A stretch of DNA of 51,382 nt from a virus: the IMG/VR virus record IMGVR_UViG_3300003690_000177, positions 1 to 51,382 of that record. One strand, given 5' to 3'. The notes beneath the pieces were generated by a model. The model was not told the origin of the DNA, made no database searches, and was given only the letters and a program-made list of their open reading frames with translations. Made by a program: the position numbers and the translations under genes. Shown here piece by piece: positions 1 through 8,979 of this stretch (positions within the stretch are counted from its first letter, which is position 1; each line of letters opens with the position of its first letter).

Positions 1-1
1 A

Positions 2-133
2 GAACAGTTTAGAGATATTTTTCAGTATACACTAGACGAAGGATTGGAGGAAGAACTTGATGGCACAGAAGAAGAATTTGACGGCACAGAGGAAGAAGAA
101 AAAGAAGAGCACCAAAAATCATTATTTTACTAA
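2..133 (+). CDS. C-terminal end of an acidic protein (5' partial)
   Basis: An open frame enters from the left edge and stops with TAA at 131-133, giving 43 visible residues. It is very acidic: after FRDIFQYTLDEG come two copies of an E-E-L/F-D-G-T motif and a run of glutamates, ending HQKSLFY. It overlaps the start of the next gene by 74 bases. In this purine-rich GAAGAAG tract one frame gives Glu and the other Lys, so the acidic tail could be a compositional artefact. The unbroken frame and the well-placed ribosome site for the next gene inside it suggest two coupled genes. I do not recognise the protein. Confidence 0.4.
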   Translation, partial: EQFRDIFQYTLDEGLEEELDGTEEEFDGTEEEEKEEHQKSLFY

Positions 134-779
134 AGTTCATGAAGACGCAATCGTTAAATATGCCAATACGACCGACATTGAACTAAGGTCTAAACTTTAC
201 ATAGAATATATTCAGCCGGCTCTTGACCAAATGGTGGATAAAATTATCTACACATATAGATTTACAAGCTTACCTAACATTGATTATTTGAAGGACGACT
301 GTAAAGTGTGGCTTACCACTATACTAAACAAGTATGATCCCTCGAAAGGATCAAAAGCCTTTTCTTATTTTTCAGTTGTAACAAAAAACTGGTTTATCCA
401 TAAAGTTAAAAAAACTCAGAAACGAAATAAAACTGAGGTTTTTATGGAAGATGTTTTAAACGAGCTTGAAGAAAATTTGATTTCGTCCGCTCCCACATAT
501 GAACAGAAAAGAACAGACGTGGAGTTTTGGGGGTCTCTCTATCAGGAAATTGATACTTGGGATTCTTTTATGCTCAAAGAAAATGAAAAAAAGGTTCTGA
601 TGGCTGTTCGAATACTAATGGACTCCGCCGATACTATAGAAATTTTTAATAAAAAAGCTATTTACTTATATCTTAGGGAGATCACGGGATTGAATACCAA
701 ACAGGTTGTCAATAATCTCAACAAGCTAAGAAAAAGATATAAGGTGTTTAAAGGAAAATGGGAAAACGGCGAAATCTAA
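60..779 (+). CDS. Late-transcription sigma factor, T4 gp55-like
   Basis: The product (239 aa) is a probable phage sigma factor that would direct host RNA polymerase to late promoters. A sigma region 2-like segment near residues 75-120 contains YDPSKGSKAFSYFS, then VTKNWFIHKVKK and a basic KRNK stretch. This parallels the T4 gp55 segment in which an 'F-D-x-x-K ... A-Y-I-T' motif precedes a basic helix. The N-terminus is lysine-rich, and residues 165-235 look helical and could be a reduced clamp- or core-binding region. ATG at 60 is preferred over TTG at 57 because GGAGG at 46-50 lies nine bases upstream. It overlaps the following gene by 22 bases. Size is close to T4 gp55 (185 aa) plus an N-terminal extension. 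The family call rests on motif pattern only. Confidence 0.65.
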   Translation: MAQKKNLTAQRKKKKKSTKNHYFTKVHEDAIVKYANTTDIELRSKLYIEYIQPALDQMVDKIIYTYRFTSLPNIDYLKDDCKVWLTTILNKYDPSKGSKAFSYFSVVTKNWFIHKVKKTQKRNKTEVFMEDVLNELEENLISSAPTYEQKRTDVEFWGSLYQEIDTWDSFMLKENEKKVLMAVRILMDSADTIEIFNKKAIYLYLREITGLNTKQVVNNLNKLRKRYKVFKGKWENGEI

Positions 780-1063
780 ATTTAGATGATTATATAGAAG
801 AGACGACCACAAACATTCGCGAAGACCGCGCGATGGCCAAGACTTTACTCTTAGATGCCATCAGTGATATGAAGATATCAGACTCAGCTCGCAAGGACCT
901 GGGCCCGATCGCAGCAAAATACGTAGAAAATCTTCAACGCTCCAATGAACAGTTAGTTAAGTTGGCAGCCCTCCTACAGAGGCAGACATCCACACAGTTT
1001 GGTCTCTCAGCCGACGATAAAGAACAGCTTTATGATTTATTAAACACCGAGGAGGATGACTAA
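758..1063 (+). CDS. Probable terminase small subunit (gp16-like)
   Basis: This is a 101-aa helical protein. Residues 25-80 contain LLLDAISDM, then SARKDLGPIAAKYVENLQ, then NEQLVKLAALLQ. The pattern parallels the central oligomerisation region of T4 gp16 (L-x-D-A, short break, S-x-R, then N-x-E-x-L-K-L). TerS recognises DNA ends and stimulates TerL during packaging. If correct, TerS is about 44 kb from TerL in this window, unlike T4 where they are adjacent. The acidic end, EQLYDLLN followed by EEDD, could instead be a sliding-clamp-binding tail like that of the late co-activator gp33, which would suit its position after the sigma factor. The start overlaps the sigma gene, and the nearest Shine-Dalgarno match (AAGGA, 751-755) is very close to the ATG. 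Confidence 0.4.
   Translation: MGKRRNLNLDDYIEETTTNIREDRAMAKTLLLDAISDMKISDSARKDLGPIAAKYVENLQRSNEQLVKLAALLQRQTSTQFGLSADDKEQLYDLLNTEEDD
1051..1055 (+). promoter_or_regulatory. Ribosome binding site that selects a GTG start at 1065
   Basis: GGAGG lies directly against the ATG at 1056, too close to serve it, but nine bases before the in-frame GTG at 1065. The GTG is therefore the better start for the M15 peptidase gene. Confidence 0.5.
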
Positions 1064-1064
1064 A

Positions 1065-2231
1065 GTGTCTAAAGAGTCGGGCGGTAAACTTAATTTAGGC
1101 AAACTTAAACAGGGTACGTTAAATGATGTGGGGGATACCTCCATTGAAGGATCGGGGGATCCGCGCCGCACCACCGTTATGCAGTGGCTTTTCCGAGCCA
1201 CTTCGAATACAGCCCAAAAAAGCGCACTAGAAAAGATACAGCAGTTTGATGGGATTGTCGTAGGATCGAAAGAAGTTCCCAGTATTGCATTGGGGAACAA
1301 AGAGACATGGCTTAAGGGCTATACCAAAATGAGTTTGTTCGATAAGGCTGGCGATGTTTTTAAAAACATGTTCAGCGACGGAAACGAGATTGCGTATTAT
1401 GTATTCATTCCCGAGATAGAACCGCGTCCGGCGCCCCAAGGTCCAGATGATCCCGTTATTAAGACGTATCAGCTTGTACGGCACCCAGAACATGACCCAG
1501 ACCAACTAAGTTATGGACAACTTGTAACTGTTACATTCGAGAATTTTAAAACTTTACATAATCCCATTATTATAAAAGTTGGAGAGGTAATCGATCTTGA
1601 CGCAGAAGCCGCCGCCGAAGGCGCACATGGTGATGGAGTGCCCTCGGTCTCTCCCGGCCGCGCCGCAAGCCCACCAGCACCGGCAGATTTCCCCAGGATT
1701 GCGCCTGAAAAAATTCTACAGGAGGCGAAATGTTATGAGACAGCGAATATACCTAACAAATCCCAGCAAACGGGGGTACTGAACAGTCTGCACCCAGATT
1801 TCGCGCCGTATGTTAAAGTATTTATATGTAAATGTTGGGAGAAGGGTATCACAATTCGGTTAAATAGTGGGTACAGGTCTCCGGCGAAACAGAGAAGGCT
1901 TTATAATGCGTGGCTAGCCGGCGGGAAAAGAGGCCCAGCGCCGTCCTCGGGCATGAGTTATCATAATTTTGGAATGGCGTTTGATTTTAATCCCACGCTG
2001 GCGAATGGTCAAGTACTGACCTCCCGCATCGGTAAGAGGAGATGGAACGAGAGCGGGGTTGTGGGGATTGGTGAAGCAATTGGGTTGTACTGGGGAGGGC
2101 ATTTTAGGACCAACTATGATCCAATTCATTGGGACGCACGTTCGACCATCATGCCACGTGGTAACCGCAGCGCTTTTGCACAGGCTGCAGATGCTGCCGG
2201 CAACGATCGGAATAGGCATCCCCTAGTATAA
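1065..2231 (+). CDS. Baseplate hub protein with C-terminal M15 D,D-peptidase
   Basis: This is a probable tail-associated cell-wall hydrolase of 388 aa. The N-terminal half (about residues 40-170) is beta-rich, ending in GQLVTVTFENF and IIIKVGEV, like the OB-fold of T4 gp5 hub proteins. A low-complexity Ala/Pro linker follows at about 175-210. Residues 225-375 form a VanY/M15 zinc peptidase: SGYRSPAKQ, then SYHNFGMAFDF with H300 and D307, then PIHWD with H355, giving the His, Asp and His zinc ligands. M15 enzymes cut D-Ala peptide cross-links. In T4 the hub carries a lysozyme in the equivalent place, so this looks like a swap of the cutting module. The neighbours downstream are baseplate genes. 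An alternative start is ATG 1056, but its ribosome site is badly placed. Confidence 0.75.
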   Translation: MSKESGGKLNLGKLKQGTLNDVGDTSIEGSGDPRRTTVMQWLFRATSNTAQKSALEKIQQFDGIVVGSKEVPSIALGNKETWLKGYTKMSLFDKAGDVFKNMFSDGNEIAYYVFIPEIEPRPAPQGPDDPVIKTYQLVRHPEHDPDQLSYGQLVTVTFENFKTLHNPIIIKVGEVIDLDAEAAAEGAHGDGVPSVSPGRAASPPAPADFPRIAPEKILQEAKCYETANIPNKSQQTGVLNSLHPDFAPYVKVFICKCWEKGITIRLNSGYRSPAKQRRLYNAWLAGGKRGPAPSSGMSYHNFGMAFDFNPTLANGQVLTSRIGKRRWNESGVVGIGEAIGLYWGGHFRTNYDPIHWDARSTIMPRGNRSAFAQAADAAGNDRNRHPLV

Positions 2232-2246
2232 GGAGAAGAAAATCTA

Positions 2247-2873
2247 ATGGCGGATATTAATTTAAAAGACGAAGTAGCTAATCCAGGCGAAGACAAGGCG
2301 ATTGACCTTAGTCTCATGTCACAAGTAGATCGAAAGCTCTATGATTCGCTAGACGCCAAAGGTCGCGCAGAATACAACGGTTTTGGCGGTGGCGCGAGAG
2401 TGGGGCACTCTTATGACTCCCCCACAAGAGTGGCACGCCCCGGAGACCACCTTACTGAGTGCAACGGATGTGTTATTTCATTACAAAAAGACCGCGAAAG
2501 CAACATGTTTTCCGGAACGGGAGGCACTGAGAACACCCACGCTGCAGCAATTGATCTGGTAGCGGGCCCAATGGGCTACTTGGGACGTAGTCACACAAAA
2601 AAGAATAAAAAAGTTTTTGTAGATCCAAGTTTTACAAGAGATGCCGCGAGAGTTTATATATCTCAAAAAGCAGATGTGGACAAATATCTTAATCTAACCG
2701 AAGGCATCCTCACCGAAAAGTGCTGTTGTCCTAAAAGCAGACGTGGTCCGTATCGTCGGCCGCGAAAACATAAAACTAGTAACCAGGACCGATGCCGAAA
2801 ATTCTCAAGGCGGAGGCCTCAGCGGCGCATATACTGGCGACTATGGCATACAATTGGTAGCGATGAACGATGA
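2247..2873 (+). CDS. Spike-like baseplate protein, part 1 of 2 (frameshifted)
   Basis: This is the N-terminal part of a structural protein whose frame breaks near 2716-2719 (AAAA). Meaningful coding ends at about 2717 with GILTE. The remaining residues, a run of Cys and Arg/Pro, are an out-of-frame read. Removing one base joins it to the next entry as a 336-aa protein. Visible segments are a polar N-terminus (DINLKDEV), a Gly-rich RVGHSYDSP block, CNGCVISL, and SGTGGTENTHAAAIDL. Two Cys flank a short turn at CNGC. Its position between the M15 hub and the wedge genes suggests a role in the central spike or hub. I do not recognise a named family, so the function is inferred from context. Confidence 0.6.
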   Translation: MADINLKDEVANPGEDKAIDLSLMSQVDRKLYDSLDAKGRAEYNGFGGGARVGHSYDSPTRVARPGDHLTECNGCVISLQKDRESNMFSGTGGTENTHAAAIDLVAGPMGYLGRSHTKKNKKVFVDPSFTRDAARVYISQKADVDKYLNLTEGILTEKCCCPKSRRGPYRRPRKHKTSNQDRCRKFSRRRPQRRIYWRLWHTIGSDER

Positions 2874-3258
2874 GTCTGATCTTCAGCCAATGGTTAAGGG
2901 GATAAACCTACAAGATTGTTTGAAAGAGATAATAAACAGTGTTAATGACCTAAGAGAGTTATTTAAAAACTTCGTAGTAGAAGACCGAGCGCTGACTCAG
3001 GCTCTGATTAAGCATACTCATCGCTCTCCGTTTTACGGGATTATGACAGCACCAGATTTTGAAGGCCTTATGCCTGACGGCATCGAGACCATGGTAAACA
3101 AGCTTACTAACGTAACTAACGTAGAGCTTCAGCTAAATACGCAGATGCAAAAACTGAACTCGGTGCAGCTAAGCTATCTAGAAACACCAGGCGGATCAGA
3201 ATCCACTGTTGACTGCAAAGGAAAATTTATATTAAGTAAATATAATATTACCAACTAA
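2719..3258 (+). CDS. Spike-like baseplate protein, part 2 of 2 (frameshifted)
   Basis: This is the C-terminal part of the protein begun at 2247. In frame from 2719 it reads SAVVLKADVVRIVG, REGIK-like RENIKLVTRT, then GIQLVAMN and DLQPMVKG. The alternating hydrophobic strands with short turns resemble the beta-helical spike strands of phage hub proteins. A helical segment follows (NLQDCLKEIINSVNDLREL), then HTHRSPF, TAPDFEGLMPDG and a C-terminal helix. It probably belongs with the preceding M15 hub protein as a spike or spike-associated component. The GTG at 2743 is the first start codon in this frame but is probably not used. The family is not identified. Confidence 0.6.
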   Translation, partial: SAVVLKADVVRIVGRENIKLVTRTDAENSQGGGLSGAYTGDYGIQLVAMNDESDLQPMVKGINLQDCLKEIINSVNDLRELFKNFVVEDRALTQALIKHTHRSPFYGIMTAPDFEGLMPDGIETMVNKLTNVTNVELQLNTQMQKLNSVQLSYLETPGGSESTVDCKGKFILSKYNITN

Positions 3259-3260
3259 CG

Positions 3261-6200
3261 ATGGCAGCACAACTCAATCTATTTAAAGAATATACCTCCA
3301 ATCCCTTAAACATCCCCTTTAGGGAAGAAGGAAAATCTGTATATCGACTTAAGATAAAGACAAAAAAATATAGATCCCCGAAGGCCGTTCACGACGATGC
3401 CGATCGGCTTATTCAAATAGCACTTAACAAGTATATCACTCACTATTTTCCAGAGTTTTACTTACGTCTTTATGATGAAGATTTATACATACAGAATGGG
3501 GGCAATGAAGAAGTTTTTGTGACCCTTCGGGATCAACTCACTGAAGAGATTACAATCGAAAATCCTGGCCGTTCTGCGGCGCCCCTTCCGGATAGAAGTA
3601 TAATTATTTTTAAGCTTGAGTTGCCGCTCTTTCAAATCCGCCGGGAGTTGGTGTGCAACACATATTTAGATCCAGAAGATTACGCATCACTTGACGAGAA
3701 TACCGAACAGCTGCCGCCTTTTGAGCCCAATCTGATATATTTTAATGAAAAGAACGAGATAGGGCCTACGCTGTATCAATGTGAATTTGATATTTTATCT
3801 TTGACACAAACTGCAAATTCTTTGTCAGATGTATTGAAAACTTTTTCAAAGCAGCAGAAAAATGGCCAAGGCCCTGCGCTCCTCAAGCAGTTCGATTTTC
3901 ATTTTTTGAGCAACTCAGTTAAAAAGCTCATCATTAACGCGTTCAAAGAGATAATGGAGGAGGTAACCGCCGGGGATCCGCATTATAAGTTTTTAAAAGG
4001 GGACACGGTCACTTTTTACTTTGCACAGAAGGGTCCAGATAAGGCCGCCCCAGGTATAGCGTTATCTCAGATAACTTTTCGATCTGTCAATTTCTCGATT
4101 GCTAATGAATATATGGTTGTGGGGTATTTTTCGCTGGTTCGATATAACAAATATTTTAAAGATCAACTCACCCTGCACACTCTTAAAGATTACGACAGAG
4201 TCCTGCAAAAGAAACGCGACTCCGCGGCAGAAGGAAACCCTTTTTCGGTGTGGGAGTTTCTCACCGTTACTGCGCCGCAGATGCTTGACGAATTGGGCTA
4301 TGACCCTGGCGGCCTCTACAAGTCCGATACAACAGAACCGGGGGATAATGGAGAAAATAATGATTTGCTGAATGCGGCTATTGAGGTGGGGGTCATCGAA
4401 GTGGGGAGCACTAGTGATCTTGAAACTTCGGCAAATGCTTATACAGCCGAGGAAATCTTGGTTCTTAGAAATGAGATTGTAACCAATTCTGAGCTTTATG
4501 AAAAAGCCGACGAGAAACAACAACGGCGCTCCCTTACAGTAGGTATCGACATTACAGCAAAGATGGGAAACCTAGGCGACGCTGCTCCGTTTGCCGAATC
4601 AGGCCAAAACGAGCTGCTAGATGCCGCAGGCCTCGGTGGTTCTCTAGACCAAATACTTAGAAATTTTGGTCTTAAACAATTGGCGCGCGAAGCACTGCTT
4701 TGTTTGGGTTTCGGAATAGATTTTGAGATGGCACGCCTAAGGTTGGCCATGGAAGCATCCATGGAATGTCAACTTCTTGCTGGGGGGAATACTCGACCCT
4801 ATTTTGATCCTGCCGATATGTTCCCAATGTTTTTAATTACCGGAGATTTACGTCAAGAAATTCTCAAGATCATTCTGTCGGAGCTACAAAAAACCATATT
4901 AGCAATAGTTTTAAAGCTGGCAGAGATGCTAAGAGAAGCCTGCCGCCGAAAAAACCCGTATGCATCAAACTATGGCGATCCGAGGAATAATCTTAATGAT
5001 TTTATAAATCTTAGCGGCCCTAAGATTGGAAGCTCTCCCTTTGATCTAGATGGGGGCCCGAGTCTTCCTGGCAGCGGTCTTCCACAGGGAGGCGGCCCGG
5101 ATGCACCCGGACAGGTACCCCCGGGCCCGCATGGTCTTAGTCCGTCTGAAACCATGGATTATTTGGACGGCTTGTCAGATATTTTAAGCGGCGTTGATGT
5201 TTGCACACTTCTTATCAATCGCGAATCAGTATCAGATGACTTGTTAGATCGGATTATCGAGTTTAATGAATCATATGAGAACGAGAACGTATCGGCAAAC
5301 TTTACCACCCCTTCTCGCGTGTTAGAAATGTTTGGATTCCTAGGCTCTATTGCGGATAGAGATAAGGTTATTGCACTGTGCAACGAAATTGCTAATGCTT
5401 TTGTGGTTCTCAACCAGAATAATATTTGTTTAACCGAAGACGACCTTAGGTCTTTGGACATTGATGAACAGAACAACCTAGAAGAACTCCTAGACCTTAT
5501 TGAAAACGGTCTTGATCCATATGGTAATGGCTCGGGCACTCCAGGCGCTCCCGGAGGTGGTGGCTTGGGCCTTCCTCCTCCTGTTTTTAACTTTGATTGC
5601 CCAGACCTTCCTAACTACATCAACGACCCCACTATCACGAGAATGTTGCCTGAAACGTTTAGCAATCTAGTTGAGTTTGTGGAGCTGCAGTTTTTGTACT
5701 CGACCGACTCAATCAAAAACATATTGTTAGAGCCCAAAATCAGTTCTGAGCCTTCTCCCACTTTTCCCTTCCCCCCTGACATGCCGCCGGGCGACGCAGC
5801 CAATGACTGGCCTGAACTTCCTAAGCCTAATCCGGCCGGCATGGACTTCGTTCTTAATATGATATTGGGCCCCCTTAAAAATTCATCTCAGCTCGTTGGG
5901 CTTCTTACTCAGTGTATCGCAGATAACCCCGATCTCGTGGGCCTTGAGGCCGCGGAAGTCGGCGCGAACGTAGCTGCAGGGGCGAACATCGCCGGCGCCA
6001 TTGCGAATGCCATCACGGGTACCGGAGCAGCGGGATTCCAGGCGGCCATTGATGGTCTGGATGAAAAGGTATCGGAGATCGCGGCCTCCGCGACGGATAA
6101 TCCCACAAGTCCCATAACTACCAAATATGTATTTAACCGTAATTTTTATGATGCTTTTATCAATTATGTGAACATAGATGATAGAAGCTGGAATTCTAGC

Positions 6201-8567
6201 AAGAAAAAATATACAATCAAAAACCACATATTGGGAGAATATATTGGCCCGGGCCACCGACTATATAACAACAATGCGCGCGAAAAGATGACATTTTCTT
6301 TTCCCAAGTCTGGACATCCAAAATCACAGAATATTCAACTAAACTATGTCGCTTATGAAGATGTTGGTAAAAAAGCGGCCTATACAAATCCAATGAGTGT
6401 TAATCTGTCTAAAATCTTAGATACCACAAATCAAGGAGAATTTAAGTCAGAGGTTGTTGAAGATTTTAATGACTTAAGTCTTGTAAAATTTGTTGATTCT
6501 GCTATAGCTACGTCGACCAATACTGAAAGCATAGCACCCTGGTATGCTCAACAAATACTGTTTCCCTATACTTATGCGTTAATTACTGATTATGTGTTTG
6601 ATTATTTCATTAAGAATGGTATCTTTGATGCAGCTGCCCTGCAAGCAGTTGCTTTTTTCCACGATAATAAAAACTGTGCCGTAGGGGACGTAGCAGATTT
6701 GTTGGACGTGCAAGGTATCTTCGACCAAATGCAGGAAGAATACTTGGAGGCCGCATGTCAGGACAAGGACACCCCCGCGCGCAACCGATTAAGAGATGTT
6801 ATTAAGATGGGGATGTTTCTTTTACTTATTCAGGTTCACGTAGCCGAGTTTATCATTAAAAACATTTTTGTATTTTCAGCTGTTAAACTTGATGGTCTTT
6901 TCGGAAAAGAATTTATTGTTACTTATATGAGAGATCAAATTAGGGAGTCTATTAGAAGATTTTTTGATACCGTCGATGCCCGGGCCGCTGCCGCGGCCAC
7001 AGCCGAAACTTTGGCTGCCAAAGAAGCCGCGGGCGATTGTCCGGCTACGCGCGGCAAATATAAAGAAATCCCTCAATATACAGAAGCCGAGCAGATTAGA
7101 AACTCAATAATAGATATTTTTAATCGAAAGGTAAAAAGGCTGTCTGCCGGCGGCATCCCCGGGATCAGAGATATGGACGGTGACATTGTATTTCCAGAGG
7201 GAACTGTTTTTGAATATAACGACCAAGATTTTTACAATATTATTGACTTTTTGACTGAAGAAAGAATCAGGCGATCCATGGGAACGGCCGCGGCGCCGGG
7301 CCCCGTTTCAAATGCTGTCACCGCGGCCACCCCAATGACAGATGAAAAAACGATGGAAGAAATTTTCTTATCTTCCCTGCCGGCTTATACTGTTCCCCGG
7401 CCCCCGACCGACCTGAGCACAAGAGCCGCCCGTCGGACGCGTAGCATAATCGGCGCCACTGGATGGAAAGCTCAGCTTAAAGCTCGAATCGCCGGTACTC
7501 CTCGGGCCTTCGGCGCAGACCGCCAACGCCCCGCGCAGCCTCCGGAGTTCGCTAGCTCACGCATATTTTGGACTCGCACATATTCACTCCCCACCGCCCG
7601 GTCCCTATCCGCATATTCAGAATTTAAGCTTTGGATGAACTTACCCCGAGGCAATGGAGCGAATAACCTTATTCTTCTTCTGGAAATAAAAGAAAAACTA
7701 CCTTTAGCACCCGATCAAGGTCGCACCCTCCCGGACATGACATTTGAACAACTGCCATTAAATAATACCGAGATGAAACATATTCTGGCGCAACCCGAAT
7801 ATCAAGAATATTTTTCTACCGTTTTTGCTCAAGAACTTATAACCCTGCTTCCAATCATCCAGAATTTTTATCTCACAAACCAATACTTTGGTGGCATTGA
7901 AAAGGCGATGCAGACCACCAAGGATAGAGTGATAGGGATTCTCTCACAGACTATCCAAAATCAGGATCATTTTGATACGCAGCCGCGGATTAATCGTAAT
8001 GCCGCTCGAACTACAGCCCTGAATATGGATACACCCAATACCGATACCATGGCAAGAGATTATATTTTGAAGATGCTTATCATGACCCCGATTAATATTT
8101 TAAAGGGTATTATCGAAATGATTGATCCACATGTGGTGGTGACTAAACTTATTAAAACAGGCACCGGCGCGGCCTTTAATGAGCTGTCTCGTCTTTTTAA
8201 TCAACTTCAAATCCCCGGCACCAACGCTAGCGGCGAAGATCTTCTTAAACTTATTCTTTGTTTGATTGCCGCGGCCATGAGAGATTTTCCCACACCACCC
8301 GGCTTCCCTCCCCCGCCCGATAACTTCTTCCCGCGTATATCAGAGGATGGTATTGACTTTACAGGAACAATCAGCGGCATGTTAATGATTCCCCCCACTC
8401 CATTCGGATTGATTTATTTGTTACTCTCACTAATTAATATCGAGCTGCCCGGACCCGACGCCAACCTAGGTCTAGACTTTGGTTATGGTGGAAACGTAAA
8501 TGCTGAGGTTGGGCCAGGCGCTACAAGTTGTCCAGATGATGATATACTATCAGGGGAAGGGGAATAA
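3261..8567 (+). CDS. Giant baseplate-region structural protein (1768 aa), orphan
   Basis: I do not recognise a family. The protein is intact and is flanked by spike-like and gp25 genes, so a baseplate or tail-assembly role is likely. The N-terminal 320 residues are mixed alpha/beta. Three Pro/Gly-rich linkers lie near residues 595-635, 755-785 and 830-865, separating helical blocks. An Ala-rich block occupies about 890-945. Residues 1230-1310 and 1375-1430 are Ala/Arg-rich and GC-rich compared with the AT-rich core, suggesting expanded loops. The C-terminal 120 residues are hydrophobic with Pro runs (GLIYLLLSLIN) and end in a short acidic tail. Such length would be unusual for a T4 baseplate component (gp7 is 1032 aa). 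No clear Shine-Dalgarno precedes ATG 3261. The next gene follows after a short gap with a good ribosome site. Confidence 0.7.
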   Translation: MAAQLNLFKEYTSNPLNIPFREEGKSVYRLKIKTKKYRSPKAVHDDADRLIQIALNKYITHYFPEFYLRLYDEDLYIQNGGNEEVFVTLRDQLTEEITIENPGRSAAPLPDRSIIIFKLELPLFQIRRELVCNTYLDPEDYASLDENTEQLPPFEPNLIYFNEKNEIGPTLYQCEFDILSLTQTANSLSDVLKTFSKQQKNGQGPALLKQFDFHFLSNSVKKLIINAFKEIMEEVTAGDPHYKFLKGDTVTFYFAQKGPDKAAPGIALSQITFRSVNFSIANEYMVVGYFSLVRYNKYFKDQLTLHTLKDYDRVLQKKRDSAAEGNPFSVWEFLTVTAPQMLDELGYDPGGLYKSDTTEPGDNGENNDLLNAAIEVGVIEVGSTSDLETSANAYTAEEILVLRNEIVTNSELYEKADEKQQRRSLTVGIDITAKMGNLGDAAPFAESGQNELLDAAGLGGSLDQILRNFGLKQLAREALLCLGFGIDFEMARLRLAMEASMECQLLAGGNTRPYFDPADMFPMFLITGDLRQEILKIILSELQKTILAIVLKLAEMLREACRRKNPYASNYGDPRNNLNDFINLSGPKIGSSPFDLDGGPSLPGSGLPQGGGPDAPGQVPPGPHGLSPSETMDYLDGLSDILSGVDVCTLLINRESVSDDLLDRIIEFNESYENENVSANFTTPSRVLEMFGFLGSIADRDKVIALCNEIANAFVVLNQNNICLTEDDLRSLDIDEQNNLEELLDLIENGLDPYGNGSGTPGAPGGGGLGLPPPVFNFDCPDLPNYINDPTITRMLPETFSNLVEFVELQFLYSTDSIKNILLEPKISSEPSPTFPFPPDMPPGDAANDWPELPKPNPAGMDFVLNMILGPLKNSSQLVGLLTQCIADNPDLVGLEAAEVGANVAAGANIAGAIANAITGTGAAGFQAAIDGLDEKVSEIAASATDNPTSPITTKYVFNRNFYDAFINYVNIDDRSWNSSKKKYTIKNHILGEYIGPGHRLYNNNAREKMTFSFPKSGHPKSQNIQLNYVAYEDVGKKAAYTNPMSVNLSKILDTTNQGEFKSEVVEDFNDLSLVKFVDSAIATSTNTESIAPWYAQQILFPYTYALITDYVFDYFIKNGIFDAAALQAVAFFHDNKNCAVGDVADLLDVQGIFDQMQEEYLEAACQDKDTPARNRLRDVIKMGMFLLLIQVHVAEFIIKNIFVFSAVKLDGLFGKEFIVTYMRDQIRESIRRFFDTVDARAAAAATAETLAAKEAAGDCPATRGKYKEIPQYTEAEQIRNSIIDIFNRKVKRLSAGGIPGIRDMDGDIVFPEGTVFEYNDQDFYNIIDFLTEERIRRSMGTAAAPGPVSNAVTAATPMTDEKTMEEIFLSSLPAYTVPRPPTDLSTRAARRTRSIIGATGWKAQLKARIAGTPRAFGADRQRPAQPPEFASSRIFWTRTYSLPTARSLSAYSEFKLWMNLPRGNGANNLILLLEIKEKLPLAPDQGRTLPDMTFEQLPLNNTEMKHILAQPEYQEYFSTVFAQELITLLPIIQNFYLTNQYFGGIEKAMQTTKDRVIGILSQTIQNQDHFDTQPRINRNAARTTALNMDTPNTDTMARDYILKMLIMTPINILKGIIEMIDPHVVVTKLIKTGTGAAFNELSRLFNQLQIPGTNASGEDLLKLILCLIAAAMRDFPTPPGFPPPPDNFFPRISEDGIDFTGTISGMLMIPPTPFGLIYLLLSLINIELPGPDANLGLDFGYGGNVNAEVGPGATSCPDDDILSGEGE

Positions 8568-8570
8568 AAA

Positions 8571-8963
8571 ATGGCTTCAGGATTATCAGCTAAACTTCCC
8601 TTAAGTGTTAGTAACGCTTTTGGTCCCTATGATCTTAATAGGACTTTCGAGGACTTAGCTAAACAAAATCTAAAAATGCTGATATTGACAGTTCCTGGCG
8701 AACGTATCATGTATCCTACTTTTGGAGTGGGGCTAAAACAGTATTTATTTGAACAAAATGATATAACAACTTATTCGGATGTAGTAGACCGGATCAAGTC
8801 CCAGGTGGCCATTCATTTACCTTATATAAGAATTGATAAGATTGATTTCGGTATTCCAGAATCTAATCCTGATTTATATCCGCATGACTTAAGTTTATCA
8901 ATATTCTTTACTATTGTGCCCTTACAGCAAAATACGCTACTAGAAATTAAGGTAAATAACTAA
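8571..8963 (+). CDS. Baseplate wedge protein, gp25-like
   Basis: The 130-aa product matches the GPW/gp25 family, a small wedge subunit that shares its fold with the sheath-docking end of contractile machines and starts sheath polymerisation. The signature is clear: DLNRTFEDLAKQNLKMLILT, then PGERIMYPTFGVGL, then LFEQND, and a later helix and strand (VVDRIKSQV, IRIDKIDF). The length agrees with the T4 protein (132 aa). AAGGGG upstream of ATG 8571 is a good ribosome site. It is directly followed by a gp6-like gene, as is typical for contractile phages, which strengthens both calls. Confidence 0.9.
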   Translation: MASGLSAKLPLSVSNAFGPYDLNRTFEDLAKQNLKMLILTVPGERIMYPTFGVGLKQYLFEQNDITTYSDVVDRIKSQVAIHLPYIRIDKIDFGIPESNPDLYPHDLSLSIFFTIVPLQQNTLLEIKVNN

Positions 8964-8979
8964 TTAATGAGACACCGCT

